Origin: Mesostigma viride
Taxonomy: Eukaryota; Streptophyta; Mesostigmatophyceae; Mesostigmatales; Mesostigmataceae
Length of the DNA: 64,000 nt
Reading direction: 5' to 3'
NCBI GenBank assembly: GCA_009746045.1
Contig: RPFO01000648.1
Span: forward strand, 1,100,021-1,164,020
Shown: piece after piece, positions 51,886-62,800 of the stretch
Position numbering within the stretch: position 1 is the stretch's first letter
How the letters are laid out: each line of letters opens with the position of its first letter
Program-made: the position numbers and the translations under genes
The notes under the pieces: model-generated
Seen by the model: only the letters and a program-made list of their open reading frames with translations
Database searches by the model: none
Told to the model about the DNA's origin: nothing

Positions 51886-52954
51886 TCCCGAGCTAATGCT
51901 GGCAGCGTTGCCAGTCCATAACGGCCCCTCCCGACAGGCGTCTGTGAGGAGAGGCCTGCCATGAGCCCCACATCCGGAAGCTGGGGAACCAAAGTGGAGC
52001 CCCACCTAGGTTTTAAGCTGGGGAACCACATAAAGTAAATTGGAAACACAAATAATAAATGCGGAAGTCTGGAGAATCACTACTTTCGTGGTTGCGTGTC
52101 ATCCACGGATGCTCGTGCGAGCCCAGAATTGGGTGCGTTGCAAGCGCTCCAGTTGGGCACCAGCAGAATTTGCGCAGCAATCCACACCCTGCACATCAAG
52201 CCCCTGTCAGCAAATTATTAAACGTGATTGCCGGGGATGCGTGATTGGGTGCGGGAATCAGCTTTGCCAACATAAATTTAAACTCTGACATGCAGCCATG
52301 GCATGTAAGTTAATTGCCGGGCAGACATCCGGGTCCCTGGCCGGTGCAGAGGACGAGCAGTCGTCAACGCCTGGCTGGGGTGGGCAGTGTTGGTGAGGAT
52401 AGGCACAGAGTGGCAGCCCTCCCTGCCAGCTGGCCAACCATTGTGGGCAGCCTCGTGTTGGCAGCCAGCTGCCAAAGCCTCTTTCAATTCTTAGCAAGCC
52501 GGTGGCTGGGCAGGTGTCGATCAACATCATGCGCTACACCTGCTTGCCCAGTGTAGGTATCAACGTAAAGGGCGCGCGTAGGCATTCCCACGGTGGCATT
52601 CAACACGCTTGTATACAGTTGGTGTCCCACTTCCTTTCCAGAATTAATTAATTAATTAATTAATTATACTTTTCAAGTAGGGGGGGGCTTGTATACAGTT
52701 TTAAAAGAAAATTAAATTAAATTATAACATGCCTCCGTGGGGAGATCATGTAGCACATATTCCTTGATGGGGTGTGGAGGTGGAGGGAGCCGCGTAATCG
52801 AACTATCCTAACGCTAAGCTATTATATCTAGTCTATAAAATCCTAACTACACTACTCATCAAAACGCCTCCTCCTCTTGGGGGGAGGTGGCTTGCCCACA
52901 GGGGCTGGCGTGTGAGCCTGGACAATCTTCTGCCACCGCTTCTTGTTCAGACTG
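51886..52954. other. 3' UTR and repeat-rich intergenic sequence
   Basis: An AATTAATT run lies at 52643-52668. A hairpin module fragment lies at 52730-52765 (CCTCCGTGGGGAG, then ATGTAGCACATATTCC). The phrase GTATACAGTTGGTGTCCC at 52612 recurs at 57507. No gene seen. Confidence 0.5.
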
Positions 52955-52957
52955 CAT

Positions 52958-53240
52958 TAATTAATGAATTAGTAACATAACTCCGCTGGGAGTACATGTA
53001 GCACATATCCCGAAGAAGGGGCATATGGCTGTTAATACATTCTGGGCAACTTCCTGCAAGAGTGGAATGTAAGCAACACTTGCTCTAGGTGCCTCAAGGG
53101 CACCGCGGCACCACCATGCTGTCTCGGGTTCAACCCAACTAAGGGGATCCCGGCACGGGGGAGGAAGATCATCATGGCTATACAAGAGCTAGGGCATGGC
53201 TTCTCGACAGAGAGCATCTCTCTGCATAGGCATGGCCAGC
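52958..53240 (+). repeat. Block T, plus orientation
   Basis: Starts TTAATTAATGAATTAGTAAC, hairpin CTCCGCTGGGAG, ATGTAGCACATATCCC, and ends in GAAGATCATCATGGCTATAC and the following 60 bp. Inverted relatives are at 55435-55697 and 58015-58285. Confidence 0.8.
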
Positions 53241-53261
53241 CATAATTTCAATGCACAATTA

Positions 53262-53312
53262 ATTAATTAATTTAAACACGTGCTCCCGTTGGGGAGTCAC
53301 GGAGCACCGAAG
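53262..53312 (+). repeat. AATTAATT tract plus GTGCTCCCGTTGGGGAG hairpin
   Basis: A perfect short stem GTGCTCC...GGAGTCACGGAGCAC next to TTAATTAATTAATT. Relatives are at 58493-58535 and 58936-58970. Confidence 0.7.
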
Positions 53313-53857
53313 TGCTTTTGATCCCTGTGTATGCACAACAGGAGAAGGGCAGAGACCCCCAGTCTCCTTCATGCCAAAGGCATGCCACAGCTGCATTCGG
53401 GCGCGCTAGCTAAACGGACACGCTAACGATCCGGCAATCAATTCAATGCACAAGGCTACACATTTCCATCATCATTCATATTCATCATCCTGAACGACTC
53501 GAACACGCAGACAAGATAACGGCAGGCCGGCTCGAGCTACCATGGTCCGGATTCTCCCGATCTCTGGCCTGCGCTGGTTGTCTCCTTGATAGCATGGCTA
53601 AATTCTTAGTGCAACATCCATGGGAGGTCCCATTATAGGCAGGGCGTGGCTAAATTCTGAAGGCATCATCCATGGGGGCCATTATGGGCGCACATGCGCG
53701 TGGGCAGGTCTCTCAGCCACGAGCCACGAGGTAGCCATGGCTGTCGGAGCTCATAACTTTCACGTTTGAGCACCGAATTCAGCTGTGAATATCACAATCG
53801 CTTCGTCTTTAGACGCACATGCTGATATAATTTTCCGAAGCTATAACGCACTATACG

Positions 53858-55265
53858 ATGAGCAAACGCCTCTCGACGCAACGCAGCCTGGCGGCTGCGC
53901 TCAGCAATGAAAATACGTCTGCAGCCCCGGCTGCAGCTTCGCCAACCGGCCCAGAAGGCAGCGGCGCCACTAGCCAAGCTCTAGTGGTCGCCCAGCCCCC
54001 GCTGGCCGCCTCGCCAGCAGCGTCGCCTGAACCCAAGCGCAGTCGCCCTGCCGAGCCGACCTGGGAGGAGTACGACTTTGACGCCAGCCAGCTCGGCTTT
54101 TTCGACAAGCTCAACCCCGACAGGATCCTGAGCTACGTGTTTTTCGGATCGTATGCCGCGCTTCTCGAGATGTGCAAGCAACTCTTCCATCAGGGCCGCC
54201 TCACCGATGCTTTCCAGAGACGCACCCACAACTTCGACCAAATCCTCCAATGCCGCCGCCCCAACCTTCAGATTCGCGTCCTTTTCTCCCTCCTCGGCCG
54301 CTCCCTCGAGGAGCTTTGGCCCCCAAAGCCCCTCACCACCACCTTAACCGAATCCTCCATCCGCTCACTCCTCAAGGAGGCCCTCGAGCAGCACGTGGCC
54401 CCCATCGCAGCAGATGTGGCGGTCATGGGCAGCACGTTGGCTGCCGAGCTCCCCCTCCTCTCCACCGCCACGTCCACCATCTCCACCGCCACCTCCACCC
54501 TCCTCGCCTCCTCCACCGCCACCACCTCCACCTCCGACGCCATCACCGCCCAGCTCCGTGACATCGACCAGCGTCTTAAGGACAACGCCATTGCTATCGA
54601 GGTTCTGCAGAATACCGCAGGCCTCACCGCCCAGGCGGTGAAGGACATTGCCGCCAAGCCAGCCTCGGCTGGCCTGGCCGGCGATGCTCCTCCCATCACC
54701 ACCTGCATGGCGGACATGCTTAAGCAACATACCACCTCCACCACCTCCGCCGTCGCAGCCCAGCTTCAACGGCAGACGCTTGACCTCCGCGAGGAGGCCG
54801 AGCTCGCCAAGCGCAGCCTCAACGTCATTGTCAAGAACTTCAAGATGGAGGAAGGTGAGAATTCCGAGAAGCTTTTGCGTGCGTTTGAGAGAGAAATCCT
54901 TGGTCGCATGGGCCTTAACGGTGAGATAGAGCTGGCTGCCCACCGCCTTCCCCGCGCGCGCGGGGTAAGGCAGGGCCGCCCCCGCTCCTCCTCACCTTTA
55001 AGACCCCGGCGGACAAGATTTCTTTTCTCAGACGCCGCAAGCGGCTCGAGAAGACTCTCTTCACCCTTGATGACGGCTTGACCCTGGCGCAGCAACAACG
55101 GCGACGGGAGCTATGGCCGACCTACCTCCAGCTCCGGCAGACCAAGGCGGGGCAGCCGGTGTACTGGAAGGGGGCGGCCATCTACGTCGGCCACAAGCCC
55201 TGGCAGGCGACCCCCCCCCCCCCGCGGCCCCAGCGACTCCAGACGCCCCAGCTTAGGGGAATACT
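53858..55265 (+). pseudogene. LINE ORF1-like protein, copy A, frameshifted near the end
   Basis: Open for 407 codons from ATG at 53858. An Ala/Pro/Ser-rich N-terminus is followed by a folded part with YEEFD-like acidic residues and FFGSYAALLEMC, a long Ser/Thr/Ala stretch prone to coiled coil, then RSLNVIVKNF...FEREILGRM...AAHRLPRA, which matches the RNA-recognition part of L1-type ORF1 proteins. Near 54965 the reading must change frame to continue RPLLLTF..., then DDGLTLAQQQRRRELWPTYL and PVYWKGAAIYV, the typical ORF1 C-terminal domain. No endonuclease or reverse transcriptase frame is nearby. Copy B is an inverted relative. Confidence 0.65.
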
Positions 55266-55434
55266 GAGCAGTAGTAGTGCAGAATAGATAGACCGTGGCC
55301 ATGTACATGTACGCCTCCTAGAGGCACTATCTCAGCTAAGCCCTGCGCTTTATTTAATCATGTACATGTGTGCCTATGATGTGCCACACTCCAGACGATG
55401 CCTAGCCTTATTTAGTAATGTTGTGCCCATGCAG

Positions 55435-55697
55435 GGAGTCACTCTCTGCTGAGAAGCCATGCCATAGCTCTTGTATAGCCATGATGATCTTCCCCCTCAC
55501 AGGCATGCTCCCCCCCTTACCCGGGCATAGCGTGATAGACCATGAGGGTGCGGGTGCCCTGGTGCACCTAGAGCAAGTGTTGTTTACATTCCCACCCTTG
55601 CAGGAAGTAGCTTTATAGAATGTATTATAGGCTCATATGCCCCTTCTCAGGGCTATGTGCTACATATACTCCCAACGGAGTTATGTTCCTAATTAAT
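55435..55697 (-). repeat. Block T, minus orientation
   Basis: Reverse-complement relative of 52958-53240, ending CCCAACGGAGTTATGTTCCT, then AATTAATTAATTAAT. With the block at 52958 it encloses ORF1-like copy A as a long inverted terminal repeat. Confidence 0.8.
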
Positions 55698-55763
55698 TAA
55701 TTAATGCGCGTGGGCCATATGCTAGGCTAAGCCTGACTAATCTACACTACTGGCATATATTCC

Positions 55764-57141
55764 CTAGTCTGAGGTGGCAGGAGGGGCCTGCCATGGCTTG
55801 TTTACGTGGATGACCGCCCCCCTCCAGTATACCGGCTTCCCCCCTGCGCTCTGCCGGAGCTGAAGGTAGGTCGGCCATAGCTCGCGTCGCCTCTGTTGCT
55901 GGGCCAGGGTCAAGTCGTCGTCCAGCGTGAAGCGAGTCCTCGAGAGCTTCTTGCGGCATTTAAGGAACGCCAGCTTGTCCGCCATGTACTTAAAGGTGAG
56001 GAGCACGGGTGCCGGGCCAGCCTTCCCCCGCGCGCGGGGGAGGCGGACAGCCGACATCCGCTCACCAGTGAGTTGCATGGGGGCAAGAATGTCGCGCTTA
56101 AATGCCGTGAGAAGGCTCGTCGAGGTGACAAGGTCTCACCTGCCGGGTGGTCGAAGTGCTTGACGATGACATTGTGGCTGCGCTGGGTGATGTCGGCCTC
56201 CTCGCGAAGGTCGAGGGCTTCAAGTTGCTTGAGCTGTGCCGCGATGGTGGAGGTGGTGGAGGTGGTATGATGCTTAAGCAAGTCCGCCGGCCAGGTGGAG
56301 GGAGCATCGCCGGCCGGGCCAGCAGATGCCGGCTGGGCAGCGATTTCCTTCGCCGCCTGGGCGGTGAGGCCGGCAGTGTCATGCAAGCTCTCAAGGGCGG
56401 CGGCGGTGGCTTGGAGGCGCTGGTCGAGGTCGAGGAGCTGGGCCGTGATGTCGGCAGTGGAGGCGGAAAGGGCAGTGGAGGTGGAGGCGACGGTGGTGGA
56501 AAGGCGAGGAAGCTCAGCAGATAACGTGCCGCCCAGTGCTGCTACTCGGCAGCAAGGGGGGTCTCGTGCTGCTGGAAGGCTTCCGTAAGGATGGAACGGA
56601 TCGAGTGTGGGGGCGGAGATGGATGGAGCCCAGAACTCGCCATCAGAGCGCATGAGAAGGGAGTTGAGGATGGTGTGCATGCTGGAGGTGGGGGCGGGTG
56701 CACCCGAACAGAACGCTGGTGTTGTGCCACCAGCTGCCGTCCGAGCAGATGAGGCGGTCGATGCTGTGGAGATGGAGGCACAGACCTGTCGTAAAGCGAG
56801 GCATAGTCCCCGAAGAAGATGCAACACAGGGCAGTTGCCGGGGACATGTTGGTCCAGTCGTGATCATCGACCTTGAAAGGTTCAGGTAAAAAGCGCGGTT
56901 CTGAGGGGCGTGAAGACCCTGAGTACTGGTTTGTCGGCGGAGCGGGTGCGTTTAGGGTCAGGCGATATGCCGATGGCGAGGCATTGAGCCCGGGAGGGTG
57001 CGGGGCGACCACCAGTGCGCGACTAGTGTCACCGCTGCCTGCCGGACCTGAGGGCGAAGCTGCAGCCGGAGCTGCAGACGTATTGTCATAGCCGAGCGCA
57101 TACACCAAACTGCATTGCGTCGAGGAGCGTTTGCTCGTCAT
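55764..57141 (-). pseudogene. LINE ORF1-like protein, copy B, inverted and broken
   Basis: Minus-strand relative of copy A. The start is at 57141 and the N-terminus is closely similar (NTSAAPAAASPSGP, SRALVVAP). The middle is read in shifting frames (57141-56542, 56827-55910), with losses relative to A. The C-terminus 56078-55764 contains DDDLTLAQQQRRRELWPTYL and PVYWRGAVIHV. At least two frameshifts are needed. The 5' flanks of A and B (53755-53857 and 57142-57245) are also homologous in inverted orientation. Confidence 0.65.
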
Positions 57142-57614
57142 ATGTTGCGTATTAGCTTCGGAAAATCATATCATCATGTGCGTCTTAGAAAGACGAAGCG
57201 ATAGTGATGTTCACAGCTGAATTCGGGGCTCAAACGTGAAAGTTATGAGCTCCGCCGTCAGCCATGGCTACCTCGTGGCTCGTGGCTCGTGGGGAGTATA
57301 TGCATGTAACGTGTTGTTCTGCATGGCAGTCCAAAGAAGGGAGAGGGAGTGGATGCGGTGTTCAAAGTGAGCTGGGACCACTAGGTCGGCCAGCAACATC
57401 TGGGTGTAATTCATGGCATGTTTACCTACCCTTTTAGGAATGTCCTTGGGGCCAGGCCAGGTCAAAATATGCCGCCCTGGTTGGCCAAGCCGCTGGGGGC
57501 CCCGTGTATACAGTTGGTGTCCCGCTTCCTTTCCGGAATGGCTCATTACACAAATTAACAAAACCCACTGGGTACACTGTAGACAAAAAAATCATATTGT
57601 ATGTTGCTATAGCT

Positions 57615-57845
57615 CCCGCAAGCGGCTCGAGAAGACTCACTTCATCGTGGACGACGACTTGACCCTGGCGCAGCAACAACGGCGACGGGAGCTACTGATG
57701 GCCGACCTACCTCCAGCTCCGGCAGACCAAGGCGGGCCAGCCGGTGTACTGGAAGGGGGCGGCCATCTACGTCGGCCACAAGCCCTGGCACGCGACCCCC
57801 TCGACCACCGCGGCCCCGGCGACTCCAGCAGCCCCAGCCTAGGGG
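57615..57845 (+). pseudogene. LINE ORF1-like fragment, copy C
   Basis: Only the C-terminal part: SRKRLEKTHFIVDDDLTLAQ then QQRRREL, followed by a frame disturbance (ELLMADLP in place of ELWPTYL) and VYWKG-like sequence in another frame. Plus orientation; its 3' flank leads to the block T copy at 58015. Confidence 0.65.
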
Positions 57846-58014
57846 AATACAGCAGCAGTAGTGTAGAATAGTTAGACAGTGGCCTTGTACATGCCCGCCT
57901 ACTACCACACTATAGGCACTATACCAGCTGAGGCCTAGCATTTTTAGTCATGTACATGTGTGCCTATGCTGAGCCACCCTCCAGATGATACTTAGCTTTA
58001 TTTTATTATGCAGT

Positions 58015-58285
58015 GCCCATGCAGGGAGTCACTCTCTGCTGAGAAGCCATGCCCTAGCTCTTGTATAGCCATGATGATCTTCCCCCACATGACATGCTCC
58101 CCCTTAGCTGGTGGGCATAGCGTGATAGATCATGAGGGTGCAGGTGCCTTGGTGCACCTAGAGCAAGGGTAGCTTACATTCCCATCCTTGCATGAAGTCG
58201 CCTAGAATGTATTAGAAGCCATATGCCCCTTCTCAGGGATATGTGCTACAGATACTCCCAACGGAGTTATGTTTCTAATTAATTA
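58015..58285 (-). repeat. Block T, minus orientation, second copy
   Basis: Closely similar to 55435-55697, ending CCCAACGGAGTTATGTTTCT and AATTAATTA. Confidence 0.8.
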
Positions 58286-59022
58286 TAGCTCCCGTACACA
58301 TGGTGGATGATATTGACAGAGATGTCCTTGGCCTAGGCATGCCTTGATGTTCTCATAGCACACATGCCCACTGCATGCACAGAATTAGATAGCTTAATGC
58401 ACGGAATTAGATAGCTGTTGTAGTAGATAGATTAGACCGGTAGGACTGTTTGCACCCATCCATCCATCCATCCATCCATCAGGGTTAATACTCCGTGACT
58501 CCCCAACGGAAGCACGAGTCTAATTAATTAATTAATGCACAGAATCCTCGCATGTGTGGGCTGGGACACTAGCTATCGCGCCACGTTGAGCGCTGGTCAG
58601 GACATACAGCGTCGAGACATGCAGCTGGTCGGGGCGTATTTCATTGAATTGTGCACAACGATCGCTGCTCTAAGTATGCCTCCCGAATGGGGGCCCAATA
58701 ATTTCATATATTTGTTGAATAATTCAATGTCACTGTTTGCCTGTTAAATCTTTCACTGCTTGCCTGTTGAATTTTCCAGTAGGCTGTCAATCCTGCTGTG
58801 CACACTCACAACTACCTTCTGTATTTGAAGGCTTGCAGCTCGACTTGATTTGGAAAAGAACTCGTGCACAAAATATCATTAAAGAGGGCATGCGTGAATG
58901 CGTCAATGCCTTCAATACTGGACCCCACTGATTAGTCTCGTGTCCCCGTTGGGGGACCGCGGATCACTGAATTCCCCAGTTGGGGGACCCCACTGACAGC
59001 TGAGGCCGGAACATGCAACACC
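58286..59022. other. Intergenic, hairpin modules, no gene
   Basis: (CATC)n at 58455-58481, a hairpin and AATTAATT module at 58493-58540, and CCCGTTGGGGGACC-type hairpins at 58936-58993. No coding sequence I can support. Confidence 0.5.
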
Positions 59023-59030
59023 GAGCCAAG

Positions 59031-59813
59031 TAGGGTTGGGTCCACGAGTACTAAGTCCACGAGTAAAAAAGTTGGAGCCCGAGTACTACTCGTTACTCGT
59101 ACTCGCCTACTTTTTTGAGCTCGAGTACTACTCGTTACTCGTACTCGCCTACTTTTTTTAGCACGAGTACTACTCGTTACTCGTACTCGCCGACTTTTTT
59201 TAGCCCGAGTAAGTACTCATTACTCGTACTCGCCTTCTTTTTCTGAGCCCGAGTAGTACTCGGTACTCGTACTCGCCGACTTTTTTTAGCCTGAGTAGTA
59301 CTCGGTACTCGTACTCGCTGCCCAAAATCCAGCGTGGACCCAACCCTAGTGCTGCCGGCCATTAATATTTGTTGTCTCTTTTCATAAAGTATTGTTATTT
59401 TCAGAAAGTATATATATTTGGCCCGTTACTTCATAGTTTTTTTTGTAAATTTTAGGGAAATTATATCAGCCAATAGTATCGCAGGTACTCGAGTAGTACT
59501 CGAGTACTACTCGTTACTCGTACTCGCCGGCTTTTTCTGAGCCCGAGTAGTACTCGTTACTCGTACTCGCCTACTTTTTCTGAGCCCGAGTAGTACTCGG
59601 TACTCGTACTCGCCTACTTTTTTGAGCTCGAGTACTACTCGCTACTCGTACTCGCCGGCTTTTTCTGAGCCCGAGTAGTACTCGGTACTCGTACTCGCCT
59701 TCTTTTTCTCAGCCCGAGTAGTACTCGGTACTCGTACTCGCCGACTTTTTTTAGCCTGAGTAGTACTCGGTACTCGTACTCGCTGCCCAAAATCCAGCGT
59801 GGACCCAACCCTA
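59031..59813. mobile_element. hAT-type MITE, 783 bp, with exact 8 bp target duplication
   Basis: Ends TAGGGTTGGGTCCACG and CGTGGACCCAACCCTA, flanked by GAGCCAAG at 59023-59030 and 59814-59821. The interior is a set of about 40 bp repeats of the palindromic word CGAGTACGAGTA with TTTTTT tracts. A second internal copy of the right end lies at 59326-59349, which suggests nesting or internal duplication. No transposase. Confidence 0.88.
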
Positions 59814-59845
59814 GAGCCAAGTGTTCCATTTGCCATCCTCGAGTA

Positions 59846-62800
59846 CTACTGCACATCGAAAGGGTTGACCATCGTGTTCAGCTTGGTCGTGATGATGCGC
59901 ACTTGCTCCATGATGCGCTCTTCGTCCTCCGCTATCAGCTTGCTGCCCGACGCACCCGGCTGGAAGAACTGCGCAAATTTGTCTGTGTGGCATGAAGGCA
60001 TGGACAAAAAGGCAACGCAGGCAGGACAAAGGATGCACTAGATGTATATCCATGAGTAGGCCGGTGAGGAACAGAAGCTGATAAGCTGGTATAGCTGGGG
60101 TTAGGTATAAGCTGGAACATAAGCTGGTATAGCATAGGGTTGCATCTACTAGGTGTCCATGCGACAAGCAATAGAAGCTGATGAGCTGGTATAGCATAGG
60201 GTTGCATCTAATAGGTGTCCATGCGACAAGCAATGCGGACCTGGTATGGCAAGGACTTGACCGTAGGACCCTGCACATGCCCGATCTTTTTACTCTACCA
60301 TTCACTACAGCCAGACAGTAAGGCCACATTGGAGGGGGCGCTCTCAAAACTAATAATGGACTAGCGGATGCAGATCATGAAAGAATCTCCAGAAGTTTCT
60401 TTTGCTTGCATGATGCCATGCACACACGCACCTGGGTGCCACTGCGGCAGCAGCGCCTTTTTCTTCTATGCATGATCGGGTGTTTGTATTGTACAAGTGT
60501 AGCACAGTACCTGGGTGCCACTGCAGCAGCAGCGCCTTCTTCTTCGCGAGGAAGCCCTTCCTCGGGTCGGGGCCCAGGCCATGGATGACCTGAGGCAGCG
60601 GCAGCGCACATGTCTCAAGCAAACAAATAATGAGAAACATGATCAGTAAGAAATACAAACAATAAGAAAGACCGAAAAGTTAGTACTAGTGTTGAGATAG
60701 CTTGTGCGACAAATCTATGGAGCCATGGTCATTTAAATGGGCAGCGGATCTGTTTCCTCCGCGGTGCCAAATCTGCTTCATCAAATGGGTCGGAATAAGA
60801 CCGACGTCTATCTGGCTGCCAGGTAGTGCAAGAACAGACCGCTGATGTGTGGCAGCAGCAGGGCACCCATGTCCCTCATCCTTCACGTCTCCTACATCAC
60901 GGATACTACTGCTGCTGATCCTTCACTGATAGTCACTGACCCTATTGATGCTGTATCACCTGACAGTCTGACACATCCCGGATAATTTTGCTGCTGACCC
61001 TTCACTGATAGTCACTGGCCCTGTTGATGCTGTATCACCTGACAGGCTGACACATCACGGATACTATTAAGTAAGTACTTGCGTGTCATGCGCAAAGGCA
61101 TGCCACGGAGTACTATGCTAATCTCATTAGAAAAATAATTACACAAAAGGTTACAAATAATAATAAAGGTAACAAATATCGTCTGCATCACGGATACTAT
61201 TGCTGCTGACCCTTCACTGATAGTCACTGACCCTATTGATGCTGTATCTTACACCACCGCATACTGATGTCCATATGACATGCACCAGATAGCATGGCTG
61301 CCGGCACGCCGATATGACCGTGTACCTCTTCCCCACATACCATTAGCCACGCACCATCTCACTACCTCATGTTATCGTTCGACTCAACGACCAGCACCAA
61401 GATATCAGTGCTGCCGCCTTATCCAGTAGAACAAGTAACGCACCGAAGCCGCTGCGGCTGTGATGAGCATCCCCACGAAGTCTGTGCATACGGAACCGGC
61501 ATGCCACCAGTGCCTATTGATACCGCCGATGGTCATCGTGATATGATTAATGCCCAACAAGCTGTTCCCGCCGGTGCCCGCTGATACCGCCGATGGTCAT
61601 CGTGATATGATTAATGCCCAACAAGCTGTTCCCACCAGTGCCTATTGATACCGCCGATGGTCATCGTGATATGATTAATGCCCAACAAGCTGTTCCCACG
61701 GGTGCCATGGCCCGTGCGCGAGGAAGCATGGTTTGGTAGCAGGAGGGATGGCATCCAGCCACGGTACAGGGGTTCACAAACCACCACCGCCGGCCCAAAA
61801 TGGCTGGGCCCGCGGTCGAAATATGTGGCTAGTACAGCAACCGGCACAGAAGTAGCTGGCACCTCTGTTGCGTCCAGGACCGCTGGGCCCGCAGCCGGCA
61901 AGCCCAAGAGGTGGCCCCTTGGTTACCTGGCAGTGCGAGGGGGCATTCCTCCTGCCTCACTACAGGCCGGGTAGTACCACTTCTACTACTACAAACATCA
62001 CTCCGTACTCCGGTATTCTGCCATGTGGCAATAACCCTCAAACCAAACCAACCTACGCACGTGGCATGGGCCTGATGCTTCAAGTGGCTTTGCACGTGGC
62101 GTCCAGGCAAAGCCACGTGGCAGGCACAGGTACAGCACCTCCAACAGTATCCACGTGGCATAATTCTACTGGGCCCTAGGCTGCCATGGTCCTGAGCAGC
62201 GGGCCAGGTGAAGCCAACCCGGCGTGACGTACGGCCCTGGTCTAACATATTCCACCTGGCAGATTTCTACTGGGCTGCAGGCAACCACAGCACCAAGGGG
62301 CCAGGGGCAGCCAACGGCAATTCTTAGACCCCTAAACCCCACGGTACACCTCCGGCCCCGCAAATAAGCGCCGCCATCAGCCCCTGGGGCACCCCTCGCA
62401 AGGACCGCGGTTCCTTTAAACTTTGCCTGGTCATGCCACCCCTCCTGTGGTAGCACAGCCGCACGCCGGGCCTCATCCGCTATTCCCAGCCGATCATCCA
62501 CTGCTCCTAGCCTATCATCCGCTACTCCTAGCTATTCCTAGCCTATCATCCGCTACTCCTAGCTATTCCTAGCCGATCATCCGCTACTCCTAGCCCATCA
62601 TCCAACACGCTGCCTCTACCGATGCGCACCGAGATAACCAACAGCCATCGTGACGTGGTTCCTATCCAGCGCGCTGCCTCTACCGATGCGTACCGAGATA
62701 ACCAACAGCCATCGTGACATGGTTCCTATCCAGCACGCTGCCTCTACCGATGCGCACCGAGATAACCAACAGCCATCGTGACGTGGTTCCTATCCAGCGC

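Noticed and set aside
54172-54561. 129-codon His/Pro-rich frame
   Set aside because: An alternative frame of the ORF1-like copy A, whose main frame is open for 407 codons and has family motifs.
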